Origin: an uncultured Alphaproteobacteria bacterium
GTDB lineage: Bacteria; Pseudomonadota; Alphaproteobacteria; Rhodobacterales; Rhodobacteraceae
Reading direction: 5' to 3'
DNA: 64,000 nucleotides
Assembly: GCA_902556405.1 (NCBI GenBank)
Contig: CACDWF010000001.1
Span: forward strand, 124,001 to 188,000
A program made the translations under genes and the position numbers. The notes below the pieces were generated by a model. That model searched no databases and was not told the DNA's origin. It saw nothing but the letters and a program-made list of their open reading frames with translations. Position 1 is the first letter of the stretch, and the number at the start of each line of letters is the position of its first letter. This document shows, piece by piece, positions 25,882 through 34,841 of this stretch.

Positions 25882-27036
25882 TTAGCTAGCTTTTAATCGT
25901 CCCTCGAGAGCATCATCTATAGCTTGCTGTCCCCAATGCAATCCACACTCATATTTGCCAAAAATAAAGTTATCATTTGCATTAGTTGACAAGCCTGTCT
26001 GAATGGCCTCACCAATCTCAAAATCCTCATTAAACACTTCTTTGACAACATTGTAATTTTTTTCCCAATATTGTTTAGCCTTATCTGTATTTGCTGGTTC
26101 AGATATAAGCATCATACATTTAAATACACACGTGCCTGGACCCGTTGGGATTATTGAATGTACATAGACATGGTCTGTCATAATTTGGACAAAGTTACAG
26201 GGAAATAAATAATTTTGTGTCATAAAATATTTTCTATAAGTCCATTCTTCTTGTGGTTTGCCTTTAAGCTCCCTTATATTCCATAATGGAACTGAGTGAC
26301 GCACGTGAGGATAGTGATTGGTAAAAACGCTTTGATTATCTAAGTACCCAGAACACGCAGTATGTTCGTGTGCTGAGCAAAAATGATAATTTTCTTGAAA
26401 GCCCTCCAAAGCTAATCTCCAGCTCATGTTTCTTGGCAGAGTCCATTTTTTGTAAATTATATGATTATCTAAGTTCAAAGCATTAAATTGACTCTCCATT
26501 GGAGCCAACCATTTTGCCATATCTACTCGCTTTGCGTCTGCAGATGGTCTAACCCACACCATTCCAAAATGCTCGTATACTGGTAATTCCTTGAGTCCAT
26601 ACTTGCTTTTATCTAAGTTATCAAACCCAAATGGCTGTGGCATTCCTCTTAATTTTCCATTGAGGTCATAGGTCCAGCTATGATATGGACATGAAAAAGT
26701 CTTAGCTTTTCCACACTCACGCCCTTCGACTTTTGCGCCCCTATGTCGGCAAACATTCATGAAAGCTTTTAACTCATTGTCATTATTTCTTGTAACTAAT
26801 ATTGGTACACCGGTATCATTGTGGGTGATGAACTGTCCCGGTTCCGATAATTCACTTACATGCGCAACAATAATTGGAAACTCGCGAAAAAGGGTATTGA
26901 TTTCAGCATTCAATTTTTTTGGATCATTGTAATTAGAAACGGGATTATGCATTATTTCATCAGTCATAGAAGTTTTACCGGTTTCACAATACTCAAGTAT
27001 TTGCTCAATAATTTGTTTTTCTTCTTTTGTTACCAT
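25882..27036 (-). CDS. Rieske ring-hydroxylating-type oxygenase alpha subunit
   Basis: 384 aa. Rieske [2Fe-2S] ligands: CRHRGAKVEG and CPYHSWTYDLNG. The mononuclear iron motif is in EGFQENYHFCSAHEHT, where the two His and an acidic residue further on would bind iron. This architecture is shared by aromatic dioxygenases and by choline/glycine-betaine or carnitine-type monooxygenases; no small beta subunit or reductase gene adjoins it, which fits the latter group. Needs an unlinked electron-transfer partner. Confidence 0.9.
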   Translation of the reverse strand: MVTKEEKQIIEQILEYCETGKTSMTDEIMHNPVSNYNDPKKLNAEINTLFREFPIIVAHVSELSEPGQFITHNDTGVPILVTRNNDNELKAFMNVCRHRGAKVEGRECGKAKTFSCPYHSWTYDLNGKLRGMPQPFGFDNLDKSKYGLKELPVYEHFGMVWVRPSADAKRVDMAKWLAPMESQFNALNLDNHIIYKKWTLPRNMSWRLALEGFQENYHFCSAHEHTACSGYLDNQSVFTNHYPHVRHSVPLWNIRELKGKPQEEWTYRKYFMTQNYLFPCNFVQIMTDHVYVHSIIPTGPGTCVFKCMMLISEPANTDKAKQYWEKNYNVVKEVFNEDFEIGEAIQTGLSTNANDNFIFGKYECGLHWGQQAIDDALEGRLKAS

Positions 27037-27134
27037 TTTTTATTCTTTAAGACTTATCTTCAACTTAGATAATATCATAACTTATATTTTATTTGAAACT
27101 ACAAATCATAAGCTTCAAGCATCAAATAAATATC

Positions 27135-28088
27135 TTATAAATATTGACTCCCTTTTGATTGAAGCTCAACTGATGTTTCATACTCTTTTTTCAAAAGATC
27201 TATAATTTCTTTAATTGTTTCTGGTTTTTTTACGTTTCCAACGCCTTGCCCAGCACTCCAGACTGTTTTCCACGCTTTTGACCCCGCATGCATATCTCCT
27301 GAAAAATCAATTTTTGCTATTTTTTTTGTATCATCAAGAGATAGCCCAGAAGCTTCGACGCTTGCTTTCATCCAGTTTCCAAGTGCTCCTGTGATGGCAC
27401 GTGATTGGATCAAGTCTTCCATTTTACTGTCCCAGACCATTTGTCTGTAAGCATCGGATATTAAAGTTTCTTGAGCTGCGAGAAATCTTGTACCTATGTA
27501 GGCGAAATCAATACCAAGGGTTTCAACAGCACGTATGCTCCTACCATTGCTAATTCCACCGCCTACCATTATAGGGCCATCAAAAAACGATCTCACTTCA
27601 TCGAGAAAGGGCATCAAGGCATACTCACCAGTGTGGCCACCAGCACCGGTACATACAAGCACCAAGCCATCGGCACCCCTATCAATTGCCTTTCTTGCAA
27701 ACGAAGGAGAGTTAACATCCGCAAATACTAGACCACCATATGCATGAACCTGCTGTGTCACCCTATGTGGTCCTCCAAGAGCTGTGATAACTATTTTTGG
27801 TTTAAATTCTTCAACAAGTGTAATTTCTTGATCAAAGCGTCCATAGCTGTTGTGGGTAATCATATTAAATGCCCATGGGGCATCTTCTTGGTTTAATTTA
27901 GTGTCGATTATTTCAAACCAACTTCTTAAATCATTAATGGTACGGGCGTTTGGGCCAGGAAAAGATCCCATAAGCCCTTCTTTACATGATTGAATAACAG
28001 CGTCAGGCCCTGAAACAAGAAACATTGGAGCTACTATCGCGGGTAGCTTTAAGCGCTTTTTAATTGAGACAAGAATTTCATTAGACAT
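27135..28088 (-). CDS. nitronate monooxygenase (2-nitropropane dioxygenase family)
   Basis: 317 aa FMN TIM barrel. N-terminus LPAIVAPMFLVSGPDAVIQSCKEG, then DRGADGLVLVCTGAGGHTG, VGGGISNGRSIRAVETLGIDFAYIGTRFLA for FMN-phosphate binding. Oxidises alkyl nitronates; class I enzymes detoxify propionate-3-nitronate. Cytoplasmic. Divergent from the NUDIX/NrtR-like gene, about 116 bp apart, and about 100 bp downstream of which starts the Rieske gene on the same strand. Confidence 0.9.
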   Translation of the reverse strand: MSNEILVSIKKRLKLPAIVAPMFLVSGPDAVIQSCKEGLMGSFPGPNARTINDLRSWFEIIDTKLNQEDAPWAFNMITHNSYGRFDQEITLVEEFKPKIVITALGGPHRVTQQVHAYGGLVFADVNSPSFARKAIDRGADGLVLVCTGAGGHTGEYALMPFLDEVRSFFDGPIMVGGGISNGRSIRAVETLGIDFAYIGTRFLAAQETLISDAYRQMVWDSKMEDLIQSRAITGALGNWMKASVEASGLSLDDTKKIAKIDFSGDMHAGSKAWKTVWSAGQGVGNVKKPETIKEIIDLLKKEYETSVELQSKGSQYL

Positions 28089-28182
28089 CTGTTGCTCTTA
28101 AAATTTACCTTTCCGTTTAGGAAATTTGTATTTGCAGTACAATAAATACTTCAATATTTAACAAATTTATAGTTATTTTTAC

Positions 28183-28203
28183 TTAGTATGTATATAATAC
28201 TTA
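28183..28203. promoter_or_regulatory. palindromic operator with embedded -10 (NUDIX-gene autoregulatory site, putative)
   Basis: TTAGTAT and ATACTTA flank a 7-bp centre, an imperfect 21-bp palindrome ending one base before the NUDIX ATG. A TATAAT box lies inside it at 28193-28198, so transcription could begin at about the first base of the ATG (leaderless mRNA). Because the adjacent protein is an NrtR-like repressor candidate, this looks like a self-repression site. The inference rests on symmetry and position only. Confidence 0.45.
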
Positions 28204-28204
28204 C

Positions 28205-28894
28205 ATGGCTTTCTTTGAATCAAATTACTGGCACCCCTCCGTTGCAGCAGACATTGTTTTATTGTCTCTAAGACAAAAAAAACTCTCAGTTTTACTTGTC
28301 AAACGCTTGGATCATGAAAATGGATGGGCACTGCCTGGCGGTTTTTTAGAAAAAGGTGAAAATCTTGATCAATGCGCACAAAGAGAATTATACGAAGAAA
28401 CAGGAATTCGAGTTCCTTACATTAGTCATTTTGCTAATTATAGCGATCCAAGTAGAGACAATCGACATCAAGTAATTTCAGTTGCCTATTTAGCGGTACA
28501 TCCTTCAGGAAAGTTAAGGATTAGGGCAAACTCTGATGTTTTTGATGTTAATTGGTTTAATGTAGATAGTTTGCCAGACTTATGTTTTGATCATAATAAA
28601 ATTTGTAGTGATGGGATTAAATATTCACGGTTATTAATAGAGAGAAAACCCTCTCTAGCTTTTGCTTTTCATAAAGATGGTTTTACGTTAACAGAATTAC
28701 AACAAACATTTGCTGCTTTTGGGGGACAAAAATTTAGTCCTCAGAACAAAAGGAATTTTCGTTTATGGCTGAAAAATTATTCAGACGGTAAGGGATTGGT
28801 TTTAGAAACGGATAAGCTTAGAGAAGGTAATCACAGACCTGCCCGAATTTATAAGCCAAATCTCGAAGCATTAGTTGAACATAATAAAGAATAA
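28205..28894 (+). CDS. NUDIX domain protein, NrtR-like (winged-helix C-terminus)
   Basis: 229 aa. NUDIX domain with the box GFLEKGENLDQCAQRELYEETGI (the canonical G-x5-E-x7-REUxEExGU is intact), then a C-terminal segment FTLTELQQTFAAFGG through KNRFRLWLKNYS-type residues to HRPARIYKP, the typical winged-helix DNA-binding half of NrtR family regulators. In that family NUDIX senses ADP-ribose and the winged helix represses NAD-metabolism or sugar genes. Here the NUDIX box retains its Glu residues, so hydrolase activity is also possible. No NAD gene is adjacent. Confidence 0.85.
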   Translation: MAFFESNYWHPSVAADIVLLSLRQKKLSVLLVKRLDHENGWALPGGFLEKGENLDQCAQRELYEETGIRVPYISHFANYSDPSRDNRHQVISVAYLAVHPSGKLRIRANSDVFDVNWFNVDSLPDLCFDHNKICSDGIKYSRLLIERKPSLAFAFHKDGFTLTELQQTFAAFGGQKFSPQNKRNFRLWLKNYSDGKGLVLETDKLREGNHRPARIYKPNLEALVEHNKE

Positions 28895-29179
28895 TTATTT
28901 TATATGCCTTTGAACTACCTTTCCTCCTAGATACCAAGCCTCTCGTAGCTGTATTTCTGCAGTTTTAAAATGTTTATCCCTTCAGATGAGAGATTCCTCA
29001 GCTGATTGCTGATCTGGATAAATGGAGACCGACATTGCTGTGGTTGGGCCTGTTTTTATAGTCAATAGGATCTCAGCAGTTGGAAAAAGCGTAGGCGCAT
29101 CCTTTTCATACAATTCAGCTCTTTTACTCAGATCATCCTGTATCTCAAATTCCAACATATTTATTCTTGCAACACTCAT
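28895..29179 (-). pseudogene. small protein gene interrupted by an in-frame TGA
   Basis: The track lists a 65-aa ORF ending at 28982, but the same frame continues past the TGA (28982-28984) for 29 more codons: RDKHFKTAEIQLREAWYLGG and on to TAA at 28895. The continuation is compositionally protein-like and abuts the NUDIX stop exactly. Total 94 codons plus stop. TGA is a normal terminator elsewhere in the window (for example, the quinone oxidoreductase), so this is a nonsense mutation or a readthrough/recoding case. N-terminal sequence (RINMLEFEIQ; LLTIKTGPTTAMSVSIY) resembles small dimeric alpha+beta barrel proteins; function unknown. Confidence 0.6.
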
Positions 29180-29331
29180 TCCCCTTATCCTTAATTAAAT
29201 TAATTATATTCAATAACAATTAAGTTTATATACTCACCGATATTTTAAAATTTATTTTCAATAAAAACCAATTCAGCTCATCGTCTTCTTATGTTATACT
29301 GAAGAAAGATTTTTCAGACTGGGATAAGAGA

Positions 29332-30417
29332 TTGAAAGATTCTAACGAACAAAAGTTTACAGGACAAAGAATACCAAATGGTATGCTCGAAGACAACTAT
29401 CCAAGAAATATGTGGTGGGTTGCAGCGCGATCAGACGAGATAAAAGAAAAACCGATTTCTCGTTGGCTACTTGAAACTCCAGTCGTCATATATCGTTTAG
29501 AAGACGGCACTCCTGCAGCATTATATGATAGATGTCCACATAGGTGGGCACCTTTATCTGAAGGACATGTTGAGGGAGATAAAATTATTTGCCCTTATCA
29601 TGGTATGCAATTCAATATAGAGGGTCATTGCACAAAAGCCCCAACGCAAAAGATGATGCCAAAGACCGCCCAAATACCCTCATTCAAGGTTGTGGAACGC
29701 GGCGCTTTTCTGTGGATTTGGATGGGTAATCAGGACGCCATAGATTGTGAGCCCCCAGATGTTAGCTATCAAACAGATAATGATTGGACCTTTTTAGGCG
29801 GCTACTATGATGTAAAAGCAAATTGGGTTTTAATAAGAGAAAATGTAATGGATTTAACACATATTGCTTTTCTCCATAAGAATACTTTCAAGCAAAATGA
29901 CTGGATAACAGCGCCAGATAGTTATTTGGACGGTGAAACAATCTGTTATGAACAAGAATTTGATTTAGCGCCTCTTTCCCCTTTGTTTTGTGCTGGAATG
30001 GGCCTGCCAGAGGATAAACCAATTTTAAGGAAGCAAGTAGGTAGAATGCCTACCTTGGCCATATCATTTTCTGATTGGAATGTGACCGATCCTAACCCAG
30101 AAGAAGGAGCTAGATCAAAGTTTATTATGCGTGGTTGCCATATAGTTACTCCCGGGAGAAAAGGAGAGACACATTATTTTTGGGGGGCAGCGTTTGATGT
30201 GCCTCAACTAAATGAAGATGTTATTAATAAGACAAAAAATAGCGTTACAGCTGCATTCGATGAAGATAAGCACCTCTTAGAAAAAATGCAGAAGCAAATT
30301 CAGGATGATCCCACCGGCATGAACTATCTTGAGGTAACTCTTGGCGCAGATGGTGCTGGTATATTGGTAAGAAAGCTACTAAATAAAAAACTTTCTGAAG
30401 AGGGACGAAGTCTATAA
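29332..30417 (+). CDS. Rieske oxygenase, VanA-like (aromatic O-demethylase type)
   Basis: 361 aa. Rieske ligands: CPHRWAPLSEG and CPYHGMQFNIEG; mononuclear iron motif NVMDLTHIAFLHKNTF with the D-x2-H-x4-H pattern. The N-terminus NMWWVAARSDEI and ordering are like vanillate O-demethylase oxygenase subunits (VanA) and related aryl O-demethylases. The start is TTG; ATG downstream (MLEDNYPRN) is an alternative. No reductase (VanB-like) gene lies beside it. Confidence 0.9.
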   Translation: MKDSNEQKFTGQRIPNGMLEDNYPRNMWWVAARSDEIKEKPISRWLLETPVVIYRLEDGTPAALYDRCPHRWAPLSEGHVEGDKIICPYHGMQFNIEGHCTKAPTQKMMPKTAQIPSFKVVERGAFLWIWMGNQDAIDCEPPDVSYQTDNDWTFLGGYYDVKANWVLIRENVMDLTHIAFLHKNTFKQNDWITAPDSYLDGETICYEQEFDLAPLSPLFCAGMGLPEDKPILRKQVGRMPTLAISFSDWNVTDPNPEEGARSKFIMRGCHIVTPGRKGETHYFWGAAFDVPQLNEDVINKTKNSVTAAFDEDKHLLEKMQKQIQDDPTGMNYLEVTLGADGAGILVRKLLNKKLSEEGRSL

Positions 30418-30497
30418 AGATAATAATCTGCTAAGCCTAAAAACATCAACTTTTAGATAGTTTTTCAACCTCTCCTAATATCTTCAAAGCCTCTGTT

Positions 30498-32345
30498 TTA
30501 GTATTTAAAAGAATCTAAAGTTGAAATGGCATCATCTCTTATGTCTTTATTATAAATAGCCTGCGCTAATACATTTTTTGAATATTGATTTGCCTTAGCT
30601 TTTGAAAAATAATATTTAGCGGATTCCTCATCGCCATTTTTAAGTTTATCATAAGCAATTAAGGCGAGTAATGCAGCTGGGAAATCAACAGCCTCCATAA
30701 TATCATTTATGAGTAAATACATTTCTTCTTGTTGGTTATTTTCGTATAGCCTAAAAGCTAGGCGGGAAGTTGACCACCAATTTGTGTCTATGGTTTGCAA
30801 ATCATGTGCATTTTTAGCATATTTTGCTGCCTCCTCTGTATCGCCACAGTTTCCATATATAACACTTGCATGTCCATAGCTATCAAAGTTCCCTGTCTTT
30901 CGATGAGCGTAAAACAAATCATCGATCGCCTCCTCACATTCAATGATTCCCATTCCAAGACTTAGCAGTGCTCTACTAGCATAGTTTTCAGGACTGGGTT
31001 TGATTTCTATAGTTTTATCAAGTTCAAGCTTAAGTTTTTTCAGATTTTCAGGAGTTTTAGAAATTTTTCCCTTAGCCATTCCGTAAAAATTCAACCATGT
31101 ATCTTGTACTAACCAATCTTTGGGTCTATTAGTTCCAGGCCATTTTTTCATTTCAGATAGAATTGTGCTGGCATTCACATATCCTTCTTCCGTCCATTTT
31201 GCCAATTCAGAACGGAAATTAACATATTGAAGTAACTGTTCCGGGGTAACAGGGATCTCCCTCCAACTGAAGTAACTTTCATAGAGTCCTTTTTGATTCA
31301 ATATGTTTACAAGAAATTCACTTAAAATACTTGCCCCAACTTGATCTTGAAATGAGAAAATGTTATTTAACTTAAGATCTTTAATTGATGAGATCACTAT
31401 TTGCTGTTTTTCAAGATCAGAAATTTCAATATTAATACGCGCGTCACTATCAACTATTTGTAAAGAAGATGAAACAAGGAATTTTACACCGTGTGTTTTG
31501 AATAGTTGTTCACTACTTATTTCATTTTTCTCAAAACTTTGGGCTGTTTTTGTGGGAACTAGCCTGATGGACTTGGACTTGGATAACGAAGATATAACGT
31601 TTCCGGTGATACCCTCTACATATTTTTTATCATTATCAGATAAACGTGAACTATCTATGCTTGAAACAAAGACGAGTGGTTTTGAAGAGATAACTCCCTT
31701 TTTTGTAGTTACTTCTTCAGACGTACTTAAATAAAATACCCCGACTACCATAATCACTGCCGCAGCAACAGCACCAATGATAGGTATCATTGAGCTAGAC
31801 TTTGTCTTTAATGTTCTCTTTTGTGATGGATCAAGAAGAATATCAAAAGCATGAAACTCATTTTGCTTTACCTTCTGTACTCCCAAATCATTAAACGTCA
31901 TCTTGGTTTTAGGAACAACAAGATCATAGACACTTTTCGATATGGAGATACCATTGGGTTGGGCTAGTGCTTCTAATCGTGCTGCAATATTTACTCCATC
32001 GCCAAAGAGATTACCCTCTTTCTTAACAACATCACCCATATTGATACCAATACGGAATTCAAGCTTTACCTCTGTTTTATCCGATTCATTTCTCTTCTTT
32101 ATGTCATTCTGAAAAGCTACACCGCATTCAACCGCATTTACCGCACTTGGGAACTCAACGAGTGCTGAGTCACCGGCTGTATTAAAGATAGATCCTTTAT
32201 ATTTCTTTAGACATGCTTTGAGTATCTTTTCACATTCCGCATAGGCTTTGAGCGTAGCATTCTCATCTCTTTCCATATGTTTGGAATAGCCAACAACATC
32301 GGCAACAAGGATTACAGCTATTTTACGATCTACTTCGGTGTTCAT
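30498..32345 (-). CDS. class III adenylate cyclase, membrane, TPR-like C-terminus (paralog 1)
   Basis: 615 aa. N-terminal cyclase homology domain (about residues 1-175): first metal Asp in LVADVVGYSKHME, second in NTAGDSALVEFPSAV, then RIGINMGDVV and GDGVNIAARLEAL, holding the Asn-Arg transition-state pair. One membrane helix near residues 187-208, then a TolB-N-like domain (about residues 220-350) and helical repeats to the end. Makes cAMP in the cytoplasm under control of the distal part. Divergent from paralog 2 (205 bp between starts). Confidence 0.9.
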   Translation of the reverse strand: MNTEVDRKIAVILVADVVGYSKHMERDENATLKAYAECEKILKACLKKYKGSIFNTAGDSALVEFPSAVNAVECGVAFQNDIKKRNESDKTEVKLEFRIGINMGDVVKKEGNLFGDGVNIAARLEALAQPNGISISKSVYDLVVPKTKMTFNDLGVQKVKQNEFHAFDILLDPSQKRTLKTKSSSMIPIIGAVAAAVIMVVGVFYLSTSEEVTTKKGVISSKPLVFVSSIDSSRLSDNDKKYVEGITGNVISSLSKSKSIRLVPTKTAQSFEKNEISSEQLFKTHGVKFLVSSSLQIVDSDARINIEISDLEKQQIVISSIKDLKLNNIFSFQDQVGASILSEFLVNILNQKGLYESYFSWREIPVTPEQLLQYVNFRSELAKWTEEGYVNASTILSEMKKWPGTNRPKDWLVQDTWLNFYGMAKGKISKTPENLKKLKLELDKTIEIKPSPENYASRALLSLGMGIIECEEAIDDLFYAHRKTGNFDSYGHASVIYGNCGDTEEAAKYAKNAHDLQTIDTNWWSTSRLAFRLYENNQQEEMYLLINDIMEAVDFPAALLALIAYDKLKNGDEESAKYYFSKAKANQYSKNVLAQAIYNKDIRDDAISTLDSFKY

Positions 32346-32475
32346 ATCTCAAGAGTATTGATAGTGAACGTAATTTACAACCAAGTTTTATTTCAGTGTG
32401 CTAATTAGGCACGAGATTCTCAGTTTTCTTATATAATCTTCAATAGCGAATAGTTTATCAAATTAACTGATATAG

Positions 32476-32494
32476 CTGTAACTGTAGATTACAG
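32476..32494. promoter_or_regulatory. inverted repeat between divergent cyclases
   Basis: CTGTAA and TTACAG, perfect 6-bp arms spaced by 7 bp, lie in the 205-bp divergent region between two cyclase genes. A DNA-binding dimer site is possible, but a 6-bp repeat can occur by chance in this AT-rich DNA. Confidence 0.3.
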
Positions 32495-32549
32495 ATGTTA
32501 TATTCTTTAAAAGAGACTTTAAGTCACTTCTTTAAAACTGGAACCTTCT

Positions 32550-34412
32550 ATGAGTGTAGAAAAAATTGATAGAAAAATTTCTGTGATATTCGCTACAGAT
32601 GTAGTTGACTATAGCTTGCATATGGAAAAAGACGAGTCAGGAACGGTGACAAGTCTTAGAACATATGAAAAGATTTTAAAACAAGCTTTTAAGAAACATG
32701 GAGGACGACTTTTCAATACAGGGGGAGATTCTTTTATGGCCGAGTTCTCTAGTGCGGTAAAGGCAGTAGAGTGTGCTATCGATTTCCAAAATATTGTGAA
32801 AGAGAAAAATATAAAACCTGCTCTTAGTTTTAGGATAGGAATTAATGCAGGAGATGTGATACTACAAAAGAAAAACCTTCTGGGGGATGGAGTTAATTTA
32901 GCAGCACGCCTAGAGCAATTATCACAACCTGATGGAATAACCATTTCAAAAAGCATCTTCGATTACATTGAAGGTAAATTGGATTTAAAAATTCAAGATC
33001 TGGGCATTCAACAGGTCAAGAAAAACAGGTTTCATGCTTTTGACATTTTACTAGATCCAGCACAAAAAAGAGATTTTAAGAAAAAGAAATATAATCTTAA
33101 AATAGCGGTTATAGTCGGGCTATCTTTGCTCTTTGGTGTTGCTTATTACAATATTATTAACAACGGCGAACCCCCTGACACCGTAATCGCTAAATCTGAT
33201 AGGCCCTCTATTCTTGTACTACCCTTTAAAAATCTTTCCGCCTCAGATAATGAATTTGTGGCAACCGGTATAACTGATACACTGATATCAACTCTTTCCA
33301 ACTATGAACAACTGTTAGTGCAATCCCGAAATACGAGTGATTTTGTTTCAAAAAATAAATTTTCTGATAAACAAATATTAGAAAACTATAAAACGCAGTA
33401 TGTTATATCCGGTAGCGTTCAGATCGCAGGTAAAAAAACTCGCATAAATGTTCAGCTAAATGATCTTGTAAAAAACGATACTATCTACTCAGAAAAATAT
33501 GACTTTGAGTTGCAAGATTTATTTAAAGTGCAAGACACACTCAGTGAAGAAATTTTAAATAAGCTGTCAATAAAACTTATAGTAGGGTCTCTTGGTCAAG
33601 ATTACAGAAAGTACTTTAAGTCCGTAGAAAGCTGGCGTAAAAGCTTCAAGGCTAGGTCAGAGCTAATTAAAGGCACTCCTGAAAGCATTCAAAATCTTGG
33701 CAGGCTTGCCGATGAATTGATGCGTGATGAGCCTAACAACCCAATGTCACTAGTTCTGAAGGGATGGCATCTACTATATACCGTAACAAACAAACAAGAA
33801 GCCATTGAGGGTTATGAGCTGGCTTTGAAGTCAATAGAATTAGGTCCAGATATTTCAGAAACACACGTATTAACTGCTTTTTTTGAATTCGGTCATGCAG
33901 AAAAGCTTTTTGATTTGAGAACAGATGCACTAGCTTTAGCAGAAAAAAGGGCTGTAATTGCAGGAGAGTTAAACAAAAGCAGCCCCCATGCCTTTGCATC
34001 TGTTGGCAATATTCTTTCGGGAGTTGGAAAATATAGAAAAGCACTTCCCTATTATAGAAAGGCGATTGCTATAGCGCCACATGCTGAATCGTGGATAAAG
34101 ACAGCGTTTTTAAATACGCTTGTTTTGCTTGAACAATACGCTGAAGCTACTCCCCTTGCAATAGAATTAGCGAGTGCTGATCAATTCTCATCTAATTCGA
34201 GGGCTACTGCTTTCTCGATGTTGGCCTTTATCAGCTCTAAACAAGGAAATAAAAAGAAAGCTAATCAATATATCGAGAAATTACAAAACCTTGATTTGAA
34301 AAAGTTACAAATGTCGCCTTTAGAAATAGTAATACGCAGCCTATACAACATAGAGGACAATAGTTTCAAAGAAGAATTCGAGAATACTCTAAAAGGGTTG
34401 GGACTCACATAG
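32550..34412 (+). CDS. class III adenylate cyclase, membrane, TPR-like C-terminus (paralog 2)
   Basis: 620 aa, same architecture as paralogs 1 and 3. Cyclase domain: FATDVVDYSLHME, NTGGDSFMAEFSSAV, RIGINAGDVI, LLGDGVNLAARLEQLSQPDG. Transmembrane helix near residue 192 (IAVIVGLSLLFGVAYY). The middle domain is the closest of the three to the common TolB-N-like sequence (SILVLPFKNLSASDNEFVATGITDTLI; VISGSVQIAGKKTRINVQL). TPR-like helices follow (KYRKALPYYRKAIAIAP). Metal and purine-site Asp/Asn/Arg are present, so activity is expected. Confidence 0.92.
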   Translation: MSVEKIDRKISVIFATDVVDYSLHMEKDESGTVTSLRTYEKILKQAFKKHGGRLFNTGGDSFMAEFSSAVKAVECAIDFQNIVKEKNIKPALSFRIGINAGDVILQKKNLLGDGVNLAARLEQLSQPDGITISKSIFDYIEGKLDLKIQDLGIQQVKKNRFHAFDILLDPAQKRDFKKKKYNLKIAVIVGLSLLFGVAYYNIINNGEPPDTVIAKSDRPSILVLPFKNLSASDNEFVATGITDTLISTLSNYEQLLVQSRNTSDFVSKNKFSDKQILENYKTQYVISGSVQIAGKKTRINVQLNDLVKNDTIYSEKYDFELQDLFKVQDTLSEEILNKLSIKLIVGSLGQDYRKYFKSVESWRKSFKARSELIKGTPESIQNLGRLADELMRDEPNNPMSLVLKGWHLLYTVTNKQEAIEGYELALKSIELGPDISETHVLTAFFEFGHAEKLFDLRTDALALAEKRAVIAGELNKSSPHAFASVGNILSGVGKYRKALPYYRKAIAIAPHAESWIKTAFLNTLVLLEQYAEATPLAIELASADQFSSNSRATAFSMLAFISSKQGNKKKANQYIEKLQNLDLKKLQMSPLEIVIRSLYNIEDNSFKEEFENTLKGLGLT

Positions 34413-34528
34413 TTCAAGAGTACAAAAACTGAATGGCCTGAAAGCTTTAAAGATTTAAAAATGAAAGTGAAACAAGCTGTTTCAGGAATAAATTTTCATA
34501 TTATGTTTATGCAGGACACGAAGCTGGA

Positions 34529-34605
34529 CTCATAGTTTTGATACCAAGTCATAAAATGTTCCAAAGTGTCATACTTTGTCATAAAGGTTTATATTGTGTT
34601 ACACT
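34529..34605 (+). promoter_or_regulatory. helically phased GTCATA repeats with promoter-like boxes
   Basis: GTCATA occurs at 34548, 34568 and 34578, and a partial copy (CTCATA) at 34529: spacings of 19, 20 and 10 bp, i.e. whole helical turns. The last copy overlaps a TTGTCA (34576-34581) that sits 18 bp ahead of TACACT (34600-34605), a plausible -35/-10 pair. This looks like an activator array feeding a plus-strand promoter. Identified by eye only. Confidence 0.45.
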
Positions 34606-34629
34606 AATCTTGTCAGCAAATAAAAGTAA

Positions 34630-34746
34630 ATGCAAAATGCCATAGGAAAATTTGTCAACAGATTTAGTGTAGTGGCTCTATTCGCAAAGATCGATCCAAA
34701 GACCACAGTATTACAACTGGCTTTAATCTTATATACTGAAATATAA
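34630..34746 (+). CDS. possible 38-aa small protein, unknown
   Basis: ATG at 34630 opens a 38-codon frame (begins QNAIGKFVNRFSVVALFAK) downstream of the promoter-like boxes at 34576-34605. It has no good Shine-Dalgarno, is too short for the ORF track, and has no recognisable family. It is partly hydrophobic. The remainder of 34413-34841 (429 bp between paralog 2 and the GMC gene) contains a further 23-codon ATG frame at about 34756 and nothing else I can support; an sRNA is an alternative to a peptide. Confidence 0.25.
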   Translation: MQNAIGKFVNRFSVVALFAKIDPKTTVLQLALILYTEI

Positions 34747-34841
34747 AAGGTAAAAATGGTAAGAAGTTTTAACTTTAGCTTGCCTGGCCAAGCTCATCTA
34801 TTAAATTCGCTCATTATAATTAAATAGTCTAATAGCTGCGA

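Noticed and set aside
28895-29179. TGA reassigned to Trp in this organism
   Set aside because: Several intact genes end at TGA at the expected length (for example 9633 and 21038), so TGA is a normal stop and the single in-frame TGA is local.
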